DNA of 64,000 nt, taken from contig CP051187.1 of the NCBI GenBank assembly GCA_038087035.1, forward strand, positions 2,237,001-2,301,000, read 5' to 3'. The notes under the pieces are model-generated. The model saw only the letters and a program-made list of their open reading frames with translations, was not told the DNA's origin and ran no database searches. The position numbers were made by a program, and so were the translations under genes. This DNA comes from Gloeotrichia echinulata CP02 (lineage in GTDB: Bacteria > Cyanobacteriota > Cyanobacteriia > Cyanobacteriales > Nostocaceae). Within the stretch, counting starts at the first letter, position 1. Every line of letters begins with the position of its first letter. Shown here one piece after another: positions 28,285-37,357 of the stretch.

Positions 28285-28310
28285 CTCATCAAATTTTTAA
28301 AACAAGCCAG

Positions 28311-31085
28311 ATGAAGTTATTTTTCAAAACACTGCTTGGCTATGTCAGTAGGGTGCATTTACGACCTTGGCGCTTTGTGTTGATGACATCTTCTGGTGTC
28401 GCCATATTGATTATCGCTGGAGGGATGACAGGGTTATTTCAATTACTGGAGTGGACTACTATGGAGCAATTTTTTGCTCTACGTCCCCTTGAAGCACCAG
28501 AAAAGCGCGTTCTCATTGTTACTATTGATGAAAAAGACATTACCCAAGCTGGTAAATGGCCGATTCCTGATGCTATTTTAGCTCAACTTCTCACCAAGCT
28601 CAAAGCACAACAACCAGCTGCTATTGGTTTGGATATTTATCGAGATTTGCCGGTCGAACCAGGTTATTCTCAATTGGTGGCGGTGATGAAGTCTACACCT
28701 AACTTGATTGGTGTGAAGAAACTGGCAGGAGATCAGGTAGCTCCATCACCAATTTTATCTCAAAAAAAGCAAATTGCTTTGGCTGATTTTGTTTTGGATA
28801 CAGATGGTAAGGTGAGGCGAGGTTTGCTCTCTGCTGGGGATAATCAGGGAGAAACTTTTTTAGGATTAGCAACGCGCTTAAGCCTGATGTACCTGGAACC
28901 AAAAGGTATTTCACTAGAAGCATTGGATAAAACTGGAAATTATTTACGGTTAGGTAAAGCCACATTTACACCTTTGAAAGGTAATGAGTTTAGTTATCGG
29001 GGTGCAGATCTTGGGGGATACCAAATTTTGTTGAACTACCGGGGCTTTCAGTCGCGGTTCGATACGGTGACAATGCGGGATGTGCTGAATGGCTCTCTAT
29101 CTGAGGAATTAGTGCGCGATCGCATCGTATTGATTGGGACTACAGCCAAAAGTATCAATGATTTTTTTAATGTAGGCTACAATTGCAATCTCCATAATGA
29201 TAACGAACAAATGGCAGGGGTAGTGATTCATGCCAATTTAATTAGTCAAATTTTAAGCGCCGCTTTTGATGGTAGGCCTCTCATTCGGGTGTGGTCTTCT
29301 AAAGCAGAGTGGCTATGGGTTTTAGGCTGGTCTTTTATCAGCAGTAGTATCACGTGGAAACTGCTAGAAATTCAAACTATCAGTCAGCGGAAATTACCAG
29401 GATTACCCCTATTAGGAATTATATTGGCGATCGCTACTCTCTTAAGTAGTACCTATCTAGCCTTTTTGGTAGGTTGGTGGATTCCCACGGTTTCACCTTT
29501 ACTAGCTTTGATAGTCTCGGCGATTGTCACCACCAATTTTCATAAACAATCGCAATTAGCACAAGCCAATCAACAACTACAGGAGTATTCTCAAACTCTA
29601 GAGCGCAAAGTGAGCGATCGCACTAAAGAATTAGAGGTTGCTAAAATTGCTGCTGATGTTGCTAACCAAGCCAAAAGCGAATTTTTAGCAAATATGAGTC
29701 ATGAACTCCGAACACATCTAAATGGGATTTTAGGCTACGCACAAATCCTAGAACGCTCTCAAAATATGGCTACTTCTGAATTGGATGGAATCAAAATTAT
29801 TCATCAGTGTGGTTCTCATTTACTCACTCTGATTAACGATATTTTAGACCTATCTAAAATCGAAGCTCGCAAACTTGAACTACACAAGACAGATTTTGAT
29901 TTCTCTACCTTTTTAACAGGAGTATCAGAAATCTGTCGTATCCGCGCTCAACAAAAAGGTATCTCTTTTATTTACCAATCAGATTCCCAACTTCCCCAAG
30001 GAATTCATGCTGATGAAAAACGTTTACGGCAAGTTTTAATTAATTTGCTTGGTAATGCGATTAAGTTTACCGATAGCGGCGGGGTTACTTTCAAAGTTGA
30101 GTCTTTATCCACGGAGGAAAAAACTGATATCCGAGCTACGAAAATCAGATTTCAAATTGAAGATACTGGGGTAGGAATGACGGCTGAACAATTAGAAAAG
30201 ATTTTTTTACCTTTTGAACAAGTAGGAGATAAACATAAACAAACAGAAGGTACAGGATTAGGACTAGCTATTAGCTGCAAAATTGCTGAATTAATGGGTA
30301 CTGAAATCAAAGTTGCCAGTACGTTAAAAGTAGGTAGCAAATTTTGGTTGGATGTAAATTTAGAAATTGCTAGTAACTGGATATATACAACTTCTGTATC
30401 ACCCAACCAAAAAATTGTGGGAATTAAAGACAAAAAAACCAAAATTCTGATTGTGGACGATCAATGGGAAAATCGTTCTGTGATTATCAAATTACTAGAA
30501 TCAATTGGATTTGAATGCTTAGAAGCAACTAATGGACAAGAGGGTTTAGATAGAGCCGGGAAAACTCAGCCTGATTTAATTGTAACTGACTTAAAAATGC
30601 CAGTTATGGATGGTTTGGAAATGATCCAAATCTTCCGAAAAATGCCCCTATTTCAAAATATACCAATTATAGTTTCTTCAGCCAGTGTATTTGAACATGA
30701 CAAATCAAAATGCTTGACAGCAGGAGGCGATGATTTTTTACCTAAACCGTTACAAATTGACGATTTTCTAAATCTCTTACAGAAGTATTTACAACTCAAC
30801 TGGATTTATCAAGAAGATAGTACCCTAACCAGAAATAGTGAAAAATCACCAACCGAAAATTTAAACTCTCAGTTAATAGTCCCACCACCATCAACAGAAC
30901 TTGACAAGCTGTTTGATTTAGCCATGAGAGGTAATATTCAAGGTTTGCAAACAGCGTTGAATGAACTTGAACAGTTGGATAGTAAATTTTTACCTTTTTG
31001 TTTACAAATTAGGCTGTTAGCTGATAACTTCCAAATCAAACCAATTCGGCAATTTCTCAAATCCTATCAGAGTAAAACTACATGA
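28311..31085 (+). CDS. CHASE2 hybrid sensor histidine kinase with receiver domain
   Basis: 924 residues from ATG 28311 (the earlier in-frame start at 28245 lies in a palindromic repeat). Membrane helix about 20-40, extracytoplasmic CHASE2 domain (about 50-340), two or three helices (about 345-430), a coiled coil, and HisKA with MSHELRTHLNG. HATPase_c follows (LINLLGNAIKFT, DTGVGM, GTGLGLA), then a receiver domain with VTDLKMPVMDG (phospho-Asp) and LPKPLQ. The usual Pro in the H-box (ELRTPLN) is His. The C-terminal ~90 residues are helical, perhaps a degenerate Hpt. It overlaps the next gene by four bases (ATGA), so the two are coupled in a phosphorelay. Confidence 0.93.
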   Translation: MKLFFKTLLGYVSRVHLRPWRFVLMTSSGVAILIIAGGMTGLFQLLEWTTMEQFFALRPLEAPEKRVLIVTIDEKDITQAGKWPIPDAILAQLLTKLKAQQPAAIGLDIYRDLPVEPGYSQLVAVMKSTPNLIGVKKLAGDQVAPSPILSQKKQIALADFVLDTDGKVRRGLLSAGDNQGETFLGLATRLSLMYLEPKGISLEALDKTGNYLRLGKATFTPLKGNEFSYRGADLGGYQILLNYRGFQSRFDTVTMRDVLNGSLSEELVRDRIVLIGTTAKSINDFFNVGYNCNLHNDNEQMAGVVIHANLISQILSAAFDGRPLIRVWSSKAEWLWVLGWSFISSSITWKLLEIQTISQRKLPGLPLLGIILAIATLLSSTYLAFLVGWWIPTVSPLLALIVSAIVTTNFHKQSQLAQANQQLQEYSQTLERKVSDRTKELEVAKIAADVANQAKSEFLANMSHELRTHLNGILGYAQILERSQNMATSELDGIKIIHQCGSHLLTLINDILDLSKIEARKLELHKTDFDFSTFLTGVSEICRIRAQQKGISFIYQSDSQLPQGIHADEKRLRQVLINLLGNAIKFTDSGGVTFKVESLSTEEKTDIRATKIRFQIEDTGVGMTAEQLEKIFLPFEQVGDKHKQTEGTGLGLAISCKIAELMGTEIKVASTLKVGSKFWLDVNLEIASNWIYTTSVSPNQKIVGIKDKKTKILIVDDQWENRSVIIKLLESIGFECLEATNGQEGLDRAGKTQPDLIVTDLKMPVMDGLEMIQIFRKMPLFQNIPIIVSSASVFEHDKSKCLTAGGDDFLPKPLQIDDFLNLLQKYLQLNWIYQEDSTLTRNSEKSPTENLNSQLIVPPPSTELDKLFDLAMRGNIQGLQTALNELEQLDSKFLPFCLQIRLLADNFQIKPIRQFLKSYQSKTT

Positions 31086-32398
31086 AGTCTATTAATATTG
31101 AATCCGCGACTATATTGGTTGTTGATGACAATCAAACAAATCTGAAAGTATTGTGTAATGCCATTTCTAGCTCAGGATGGGAAATCTTAGTAGCTACTGA
31201 TGGTGAAAGTGCCATTGAGCAAGCAGAATATGCTCAACCAGATCTAATTTTATTAGATATCATGATGCCAGGAATTGATGGTTTCCAAACTTGTCAGCGG
31301 CTGAAGAAAAATCCTGTAACTCAACATATACCGATAATTTTTTTGAGCGCTCTTTCTGACAAATTTGATAAAGTTCAAGGACTGTTAATTGGCGGTGTAG
31401 ATTACATTACTAAGCCTTTTCAAATAGAAGAGGTGTTAGCCAGAATTCATGTACATTTAAAACTGCGTTATTTAACCAAACAACTGGAAACGCAAAATCA
31501 GCAACTAGAGCAGCGGGTTGAGCAACGCACAACCGAACTATCTCAAGCATTTAATGAATTAAAGCAATCTCAAATACATCTAGTCCAACAGGAAAAAATG
31601 TCTATTCTTGGTGAGTTAGTTGCTGGCGTAGCTCACGAAATTAATAATCCCCTGAGCTTTTTGACCGGTAATTTGGACTTTATTAGGAATTATCTATATA
31701 GCCTAATTATTCATTTACAGCTTTATCATCAACACTATCCCAATCCAGTTGCAGAAATTAACGAAAATGCCAAACTTATAAACTTAGAGCAACTGATGGA
31801 AGATGTACCAGCAGTAATTTCATCCATGAATTTAGGCATTGAGCGCATTAGTGATATTAGCACTAGTCTCCGCATTTTTTCCCGGAATGATATCTCTGAT
31901 AAAATAGCCGGCGATATTCATGCAGGTATCGACAGCACTTTGGTAATTCTGAAATATCGTCTCAAAGCCAATAATCAGCGCCCAGAAATTGAAATTGTGC
32001 AAAATTATGGTAATTTACCATTAATTAAATGCTATCCTGGGCAACTCAATCAAGTATTCATGAATATCTTAGCCAATGCTATTGATGCTTTTGATGAAAA
32101 AGCTAAAAAATCATCTTATGCAGAAAACCAGGGAAATCAAATCATCATTGAAACTGAATTGAGTCAGGATAATCAATGGGTAACAATAGCCTTCAAAGAT
32201 AATGCTCTTGGTATACATCCTGATGAGCAAGAGCGGATATTTGAAGAGTTTTTTACGACGAAACCAGTTGGGAAAGGAACTGGTTTAGGTTTATCTATTA
32301 GTAAGGAGATTGTAGAAGGAAAACACCAGGGTAACTTAAATTGTTTTTCAGTATTAGGAAAATGGACAGAATTTATCATTAAAATTCCTGTTGAGTAA
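31082..32398 (+). CDS. Response regulator-histidine kinase
   Basis: 438 residues. Receiver domain (about 9-125): VVDDNQTN, LLDIMMPGIDG with the phospho-Asp, and TKPFQ. Then a coiled coil (about 135-165) and a kinase core with LVAGVAHEINNPLSF (His of the H-box), VFMNILANAIDAF (N-box) and GTGLGLSISKEIV (G2). No membrane segment, so cytoplasmic. It starts inside the last codons of the CHASE2 kinase (ATGA overlap), and its kinase core resembles that of the MASE1 kinase at 54853. Likely the second step of a relay from the CHASE2 receiver. No DNA-binding output domain is present. Confidence 0.92.
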   Translation: MKSINIESATILVVDDNQTNLKVLCNAISSSGWEILVATDGESAIEQAEYAQPDLILLDIMMPGIDGFQTCQRLKKNPVTQHIPIIFLSALSDKFDKVQGLLIGGVDYITKPFQIEEVLARIHVHLKLRYLTKQLETQNQQLEQRVEQRTTELSQAFNELKQSQIHLVQQEKMSILGELVAGVAHEINNPLSFLTGNLDFIRNYLYSLIIHLQLYHQHYPNPVAEINENAKLINLEQLMEDVPAVISSMNLGIERISDISTSLRIFSRNDISDKIAGDIHAGIDSTLVILKYRLKANNQRPEIEIVQNYGNLPLIKCYPGQLNQVFMNILANAIDAFDEKAKKSSYAENQGNQIIIETELSQDNQWVTIAFKDNALGIHPDEQERIFEEFFTTKPVGKGTGLGLSISKEIVEGKHQGNLNCFSVLGKWTEFIIKIPVE

Positions 32399-32405
32399 TC
32401 AAGTT

Positions 32406-35123
32406 ATGCAAAAACAGAAAAAGCTAATATCTGCTAAAAACACCATTTGCTTAGGATGGCTCAGTAGCTTGGCACAATTAAATATCAAACCTCTGTACAA
32501 ACCTCTCCCCTACAAGGGGAAAAGCTTTGATTCCTGCTTCCCTAGGGGGGTTAGGTTTATCTTATATTTTTTCACGCCCACCTACTTAACATTGCTTCTC
32601 CTAACAATTGGTGTTCGAGTACAAGCACAAACTAATTTTCAATTCCAGGAGACTGAGAATTGGAAATTAGCGGTAAATTCAGCCTCAGATTCCAAATCTC
32701 TACTCAACCAAGGTAGAAGTCTTTATGCTGCTGGACGCTTTGCTGAATCTGCGAAACTTTGGGAAGCAGCTTCTGCTAGTTTTGAGCTACAAGGTGATGT
32801 GATCAATCAAGCTTGGAGTCTGAGTTATCTATCGTTAGCCTTTCAGAATTTGGGAGATTGGCAAAAAGCAGAGCTTTATATTACCAACAGTCTAAATATT
32901 TTACAGCGAGTCAACAAAGATAAAAAGGAAAATTCTGCTATCCTAGGAGTAGCTCTCAATACCCTGGGAAATCTCAAACTCTCAATGGGACAACCAGAAG
33001 CGGCTTTAAAAGCTTGGCAAGATGCGGAACGCACCTATGCTACATCTGGTGATGAATCGGGAAAAATAGGTAGCCAAATTAATCAAGCTCAAGCACTACA
33101 AGCTTTAGGATTGTATCGTCGAGCGCAAAAGTTGTTAATCGGTGTGAATCAACAGCTACAAAATCAGCCAGATTCCGTCATCAAAGCCAAAGGATTGCAA
33201 AGTCTGGGTGTAGTTTTGCAGATTGTGGGAGATATCAAACAATCCCAGGAGATTTTAAAGCAAAGTTTGCTCCTTAGCGATCGCCTAAACTCCACTGAAA
33301 ACCTCACCGATATTCTGTTTAGTTTGGGAAATACCGCCAGGGAATTAGGGCAAATCCCACAGGCTTTAGATTATTATCAACAAGTGCAAGTTAAGGCGAC
33401 TAACCCGCAATTGCAGGTGGAAGCACAGTTAAACCAACTTAGCCTTTATCTAGAAACTTCACAGCTAAAGTCAGCCCAGGCAATAATTGCGCCAATTAAA
33501 TCGCAATTAACCCAACTCCCCCCTAGCCGGATGTCTGTTTATGCAGCAGTCAACTTTGCTCGTAGTCTGACCAAAATTAGCAAACTCGATGCAGGAGAGT
33601 CTACATTATATCATGAAGCGGCAATAGTTTTAGCATCGGCGGTAAAACAAGCTGACGGATTAAACGATTTGCGGGCGAAAGCTTATGCTTTAAACGAGTT
33701 AGGCAAATTATATTACCAACAGCAGCAGTTATCTGATGCTTTAAAACTTAGCCAACAAGCATTAAATATTGCTCAAGAGATTAACGCTGCTGACATTGCT
33801 TATCAAGCTGCTTGGCAAGTTGGGCGAATTTTCAAAACAAAAGGTGATACTCAAGATGCGATCGCCGCCTATGATTTCTCTGTAAAAACCCTGAAGTCTT
33901 TGCGTGGTGACTTAGTAGCAATGAATCGCGATGTTCAATTTTCTTTTCAAGAGAGTGTTGAACCCATTTATCGGGAATTTGTCGATATATTGCTGGAATC
34001 TCACCCCAGCCAAAAAAACTTAAAGCAAGCGCGAGAGACCATTGAAGCACTCCAACTAGCTGAATTAGACAATTTCTTTCGTGAAGCTTGTTTAAATGGT
34101 AAACCAGAGCAAATCGACCAACTCGACAAACAAGCAGCTGTGATTTACCCGATTATTTTAGGCGATCGCTTAGAAATAATTGTATCTATTCCCGGACAAG
34201 TTCTCACGAGCTACAAAACTGCTATCCCCAAAGCTGAGATCGAACAGACCATCAAACAAATGCGCCAATCTCTTAACCCAGCTTTTCCTAAAGAGAATGC
34301 GTTATCCGTTTCGCAACAACTATATAATTTGTTGATACGTCCAGCCGAATCTCAGTTAGCCAACAGTGGGGTAAAAACATTAGCTTTTGTGTTAGATGGT
34401 TCCTTGCGAAACCTGCCAATGGCTGCTTTATATGATGGTAAACATTATCTAGTCGAAAAATATAGCTTGGCGCTGTCACCAGGGATGCAATTAATGCAAA
34501 CGCGATCCTTAAAAAGCGAAAAGCTCAAAGTGATTACAGCCGCACTAACTGAAGCGCGTCAAGGGTTTAAAGCTTTACCTGCAGTTAAGTCAGAAGTCAC
34601 AGAAATTCAAGCCGAAATTTCTGGTAAAGTACTTTTAAATGAACAATTTACCGACGCTAACCTACAAACAGCTATTAAATCAACTCCTTTTACAGTACTG
34701 CATCTTGCCACCCACGGTCAATTTAGCAGTAAGTTAGACGAGACCTTTATACTCACCTGGGACGGAAAGATTAACGTTAAACAATTGAGTGAGTTTCTCA
34801 AATCCAGAAACGAAGCCGATTCCACACCTGTAGAATTAATGGTTCTCAGCGCCTGTCAAACAGCCAAAGGAGACAATCGAGCTATATTAGGTTTAGCGGG
34901 AGTAGCAGTACGTTCTGGCGCACGCAGCACCCTAGCAACTTTGTGGGCTGTCAAAGATGATTCCACCGCTAAATTTATGGTGGAATTTTATAAAAATCTC
35001 AAAAAACCGGGAATTAGTAAAGCAGAAGCTTTGCGACAAGCTCAACTAACTTTTATCCAAGATGCTGATTTTGATCATCCTTTTTATTGGTCACCATTTG
35101 TATTAGTGGGAAATTGGTTGTAG
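32406..35123 (+). CDS. TPR-CHAT domain protein (caspase-like peptidase)
   Basis: About 905 residues. After a hydrophobic signal-like segment (TLLLLTIGVRVQAQ) come about eight TPR repeats. The C-terminal CHAT domain has HLATHGQFSS (catalytic His) and LSACQTAKGD (catalytic Cys), then GLAGVAVRSGARSTLATLW and the terminal PFVLVGNWL. The active-site dyad is intact. The N-terminal extension includes a translated piece of an intergenic repeat (about 32490-32560), so the natural start may lie elsewhere; ATG 32406 is the best visible one. Fourth gene of the operon, eight bases after the kinase. CHAT proteases can cut substrates in death-like pathways, but the target here is unknown. Confidence 0.88.
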   Translation: MQKQKKLISAKNTICLGWLSSLAQLNIKPLYKPLPYKGKSFDSCFPRGVRFILYFFTPTYLTLLLLTIGVRVQAQTNFQFQETENWKLAVNSASDSKSLLNQGRSLYAAGRFAESAKLWEAASASFELQGDVINQAWSLSYLSLAFQNLGDWQKAELYITNSLNILQRVNKDKKENSAILGVALNTLGNLKLSMGQPEAALKAWQDAERTYATSGDESGKIGSQINQAQALQALGLYRRAQKLLIGVNQQLQNQPDSVIKAKGLQSLGVVLQIVGDIKQSQEILKQSLLLSDRLNSTENLTDILFSLGNTARELGQIPQALDYYQQVQVKATNPQLQVEAQLNQLSLYLETSQLKSAQAIIAPIKSQLTQLPPSRMSVYAAVNFARSLTKISKLDAGESTLYHEAAIVLASAVKQADGLNDLRAKAYALNELGKLYYQQQQLSDALKLSQQALNIAQEINAADIAYQAAWQVGRIFKTKGDTQDAIAAYDFSVKTLKSLRGDLVAMNRDVQFSFQESVEPIYREFVDILLESHPSQKNLKQARETIEALQLAELDNFFREACLNGKPEQIDQLDKQAAVIYPIILGDRLEIIVSIPGQVLTSYKTAIPKAEIEQTIKQMRQSLNPAFPKENALSVSQQLYNLLIRPAESQLANSGVKTLAFVLDGSLRNLPMAALYDGKHYLVEKYSLALSPGMQLMQTRSLKSEKLKVITAALTEARQGFKALPAVKSEVTEIQAEISGKVLLNEQFTDANLQTAIKSTPFTVLHLATHGQFSSKLDETFILTWDGKINVKQLSEFLKSRNEADSTPVELMVLSACQTAKGDNRAILGLAGVAVRSGARSTLATLWAVKDDSTAKFMVEFYKNLKKPGISKAEALRQAQLTFIQDADFDHPFYWSPFVLVGNWL

Positions 35124-35155
35124 TCATTTGTCCTTAGACCGTCGTTCGATGATCT

Positions 35156-35180
35156 GTAGGGGCGCAAGGCCTTGCGCCCC
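35156..35180. repeat. Palindromic intergenic repeat (GGGGCGCAAGGCC family)
   Basis: Palindrome just downstream of the TPR-CHAT stop, possibly acting as its terminator. Confidence 0.7.
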
Positions 35181-35245
35181 GAATTCACGGAGGCTCCGCT
35201 TCCCATTAAAACATTGGAAACAGGTCTATTGTCTATTGCCTTTGA

Positions 35246-35395
35246 TTACGCTGGAATCAGTTTTGGCTTACCTGACTCAACCATCCAGCTTCCCATCAAT
35301 GTTTCCGCGTTGCTAGGACGCAATACTGTATCAACAGCCCACCATTGTGCCGTAACTTGTTCGGGCTTGACATCAATAATGATATAACCATGACT
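35246..35395 (-). pseudogene. phoD: PhoD-type alkaline phosphatase, C-terminal remnant (3' part)
   Basis: Codes for SHGYIIIDVKPEQVTAQWW and AVDTVLRPSNAETLMGSW, the C-terminal end of PhoD phosphodiesterase/alkaline phosphatase. It is in frame with 36952-37164 if the TnpB element is removed, giving CDFD-SHGYII. Confidence 0.8.
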
Positions 35396-35480
35396 TTGAC
35401 ACTCCCCACGCATAAATGCGGGGGATTCCAGCGTCACTGACGTTCCTTGCTTTTACAGGTCTTACGACCAATAGAAGTAG
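35376..35480 (-). ncRNA. Probable omega-RNA (reRNA) of the TnpB element
   Basis: Bacterial TnpB uses a guide RNA made from the 3' end of its gene and the element's right end. Here that region contains a stem (35403-35423; CCCCACGCAT paired with ATGCGGGGG) and ends in GTCAA at 35396. The guide would be about 16-20 bases of flanking phoD starting at 35395. The 5' limit is a guess. Confidence 0.45.
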
Positions 35481-36633
35481 AGGGAACATCTCTACTGGCG
35501 TTAGTTTGGGATTGCCCACCCCTACCGTTTGCACGACTTAAAATTACTTTGGCAGCATTCACATCGCGTTGTTCTACATACCCACAATGGGGACAAGAAT
35601 GAGTGCGAGTGCTGAGAGATTTTTGCACTCTAGCACCACAATTAGAACATTCCTGGCTTGTGAAGTGGGGAGGAACTGCAATGATTTCCCGTCCAAATTT
35701 TGCACCAAAGTATTCGAGCCACTGACGAAAATTGTACCAAGAAGCATCAGAAATGCTCAAGGCTAGTTTGTGGTTTCTCACCAAGCCGGAAATATTTAAA
35801 TCTTCCAAGACCACCTTAGCGTTAGCTAGGCATAAGTTACGCGCCATTCTCTTGGCGTGTTCATTCCTTTGTCTTGTTACTTTTAAATGTTTACGAGCAT
35901 AAACACCACGCGCTTTTCTTCTGCCAGATGACCCTTTTTTCTTCTTGTAAATGTTACGTTGAACCCGCTTAATATCTTTCTCTGTCTTGCGAAGAAATCG
36001 CGGATTCTCCTGATGATTACCATTGCTATCAGAGTAGAAATATTCCAGTCCGACATCAATTCCGATTTCTGATGTAGTTTGTGGGGCTTCTTGCTGATTA
36101 TCAATCTTGACGCAGAATTGCACATAGTAACCATCGGCTCTACGCACAATCCTCACTCGTTTAATTAGTTCAACAGGGTATTGATGAATATCCCATTTAC
36201 CTAACAGTTTGAGTTCGCCAATACCTTTTTTATCAGTGAAAGTTATCCGCCGCTTTGTTGGGTGCAACTTCCACCCAGACACCTTATATTCGACTGAACG
36301 ACTATGTTTTTTGAACCGGGGATAACCCTTTTTTCCAGGTTTGTTTTTCTTGCAGTTATCAAAAAATCTATTGATAGCACGTTCTACATTTTCTACTGCC
36401 GCCTGACAAGCATGACTGTTTAAATCATTAACAAATTTAAATTCTGCTCTTAATTGAGTGTTGTACTGATATAGTTCTTTCTTGTCAACGCCTCTATTAT
36501 CCATCCAATATCTAAGCACTTTATTTCGGACAAATCGATTCGTACGAATAGCTTCATCTATGGCTTTTGATGTGGCTCTTTTGACAACTGCTTTATATTC
36601 CAATACCAACACTCTTGCATCACTTCCTTGCAT
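35434..36633 (-). CDS. tnpB: TnpB, RNA-guided nuclease of IS200/IS605 element
   Basis: 399 residues. Helix-turn-helix-like N-terminus, central OrfB region, and a RuvC-like nuclease with GIDVGLEYF (Asp), KVVLEDLNISGL (Glu) and the final Asp in EQRDVNAAKVIL. The zinc finger is CSNCGARVQ and CPHCG. All catalytic positions are present, so the nuclease may be active. Family members cut DNA matching an RNA made from the element's right end and thus help keep the transposon. It is transcribed with its own right end. No TnpA is adjacent. The C-terminal tail after the zinc finger is long and basic. Confidence 0.92.
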   Translation of the reverse strand: MQGSDARVLVLEYKAVVKRATSKAIDEAIRTNRFVRNKVLRYWMDNRGVDKKELYQYNTQLRAEFKFVNDLNSHACQAAVENVERAINRFFDNCKKNKPGKKGYPRFKKHSRSVEYKVSGWKLHPTKRRITFTDKKGIGELKLLGKWDIHQYPVELIKRVRIVRRADGYYVQFCVKIDNQQEAPQTTSEIGIDVGLEYFYSDSNGNHQENPRFLRKTEKDIKRVQRNIYKKKKGSSGRRKARGVYARKHLKVTRQRNEHAKRMARNLCLANAKVVLEDLNISGLVRNHKLALSISDASWYNFRQWLEYFGAKFGREIIAVPPHFTSQECSNCGARVQKSLSTRTHSCPHCGYVEQRDVNAAKVILSRANGRGGQSQTNASRDVPSTSIGRKTCKSKERQ

Positions 36634-36698
36634 CTGTTAATCTCTATCTAGTATAGCATTTGGTTATTATGATAACAACTAAAAAAGGGATAAAAAGG

Positions 36699-36906
36699 AT
36701 GAAAAATAAACCAGCTTATCACGATGAAATCAAAGGTAAAAGGACTGTTTTTTTGACTCCAACAGCTTGGGATATCATAAAAAATGAAGCTGTAATCCGA
36801 GGGATTAGTGCCAGTACTTGTTGAGGAATGGGGACGGCGTAAAGCCTGCGGCATAGCTACGCTTAACGCGCAGCGTCTCGTAGAGATTGAAATCGCCCGC
36901 GCCTAG
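36699..36906 (+). pseudogene. Frameshifted small accessory ORF of the TnpB element
   Basis: ATG 36699 reads MKNKPAYHDEIKGKRTVFLT and PTAWDIIKNEAVIRGISAS, a short helical protein type often found divergent to tnpB in cyanobacterial elements. It stops at 36822-36824. One base over, the frame continues VEEWGRRKACGIATLNAQRL to TAG 36904-36906, so one frameshift near 36819 breaks it. The downstream part includes a HIP-like repeat. Confidence 0.55.
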
Positions 36907-36951
36907 CCCCCATAAATAGAATTTAGGGGCTTGCCCGGCGCGGATAACTCG

Positions 36952-37164
36952 GTCAAAATCACACCAGCGAATGTGGGGAAAAGCCTTCATCACCTCTTGC
37001 TCAATGGGAATAGATTTTGTGCGTGTTGCCCAACCCATCTTGTCGTCAAGGTTCTGTGAAGTCAAGCTACAAGTGACAAACTCGACAGCGATTGGTTCTT
37101 CTGTGTGGTCGAAAGCATCGCGTTTTAACTCAATGCACTCGTCAAGCTGTATTAGCATATACAT
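36952..37164 (-). pseudogene. phoD: PhoD-type alkaline phosphatase remnant (5' part)
   Basis: 71 codons including EPIAVEFVTCSLTSQNLDD and KAFPHIRWCDFD, the metal-site-proximal C-terminal region of PhoD. Nothing homologous lies further upstream, so the gene is also truncated at its 5' end. The frame resumes at 35395. Confidence 0.78.
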
Positions 37165-37279
37165 ACAATAATATAAACATTATTTTCTTATGTCTTCGGA
37201 AAATAATGTTAATTTTGACTACGCTTTGCGTGTCAGTTGTTATTTGTTATTTTTCAGTTGTCATTTGTCCTTGGTAAGG

Positions 37280-37314
37280 GTCAACCGTCAACCGTCAACC
37301 GTCAACCGTCAACG
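37280..37314. repeat. GTCAACC heptamer tandem repeat, five copies
   Basis: Five head-to-tail GTCAACC units, the last with a G change, ahead of the IPP isomerase gene. Confidence 0.9.
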
Positions 37315-37357
37315 CTGTCATAATTGGGATGAAAACAACTTTAAGTCAGGTCTACTA

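Larger units (their letters stand above)
35396..36951 (-). mobile_element. IS200/IS605-type element (TnpB only) inserted in phoD
   Basis: The left flank is TTGAC on the minus strand (36956-36952) and the right end is GTCAA (35400-35396), as expected for single-strand transposons that insert after a fixed short target. A left-end hairpin lies at 36898-36942 and a right-end hairpin at 35403-35423. No tnpA is present, so it depends on a transposase elsewhere. phoD reads in frame across the insertion point. Confidence 0.75.

Noticed and set aside
35128..35387. Plus-strand frames after the CHAT gene
   Set aside because: They lie over a palindrome and opposite the phoD remnant, which has clear homology on the minus strand.
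36648..36854. Minus-strand frame upstream of tnpB
   Set aside because: Antisense to the accessory ORF whose sequence is recognisable on the plus strand.
37190..37357. Longer N-terminus of the IPP isomerase
   Set aside because: Reads through a GTCAACC tandem repeat and is not seen in the family; GTG 37358 is preferred.
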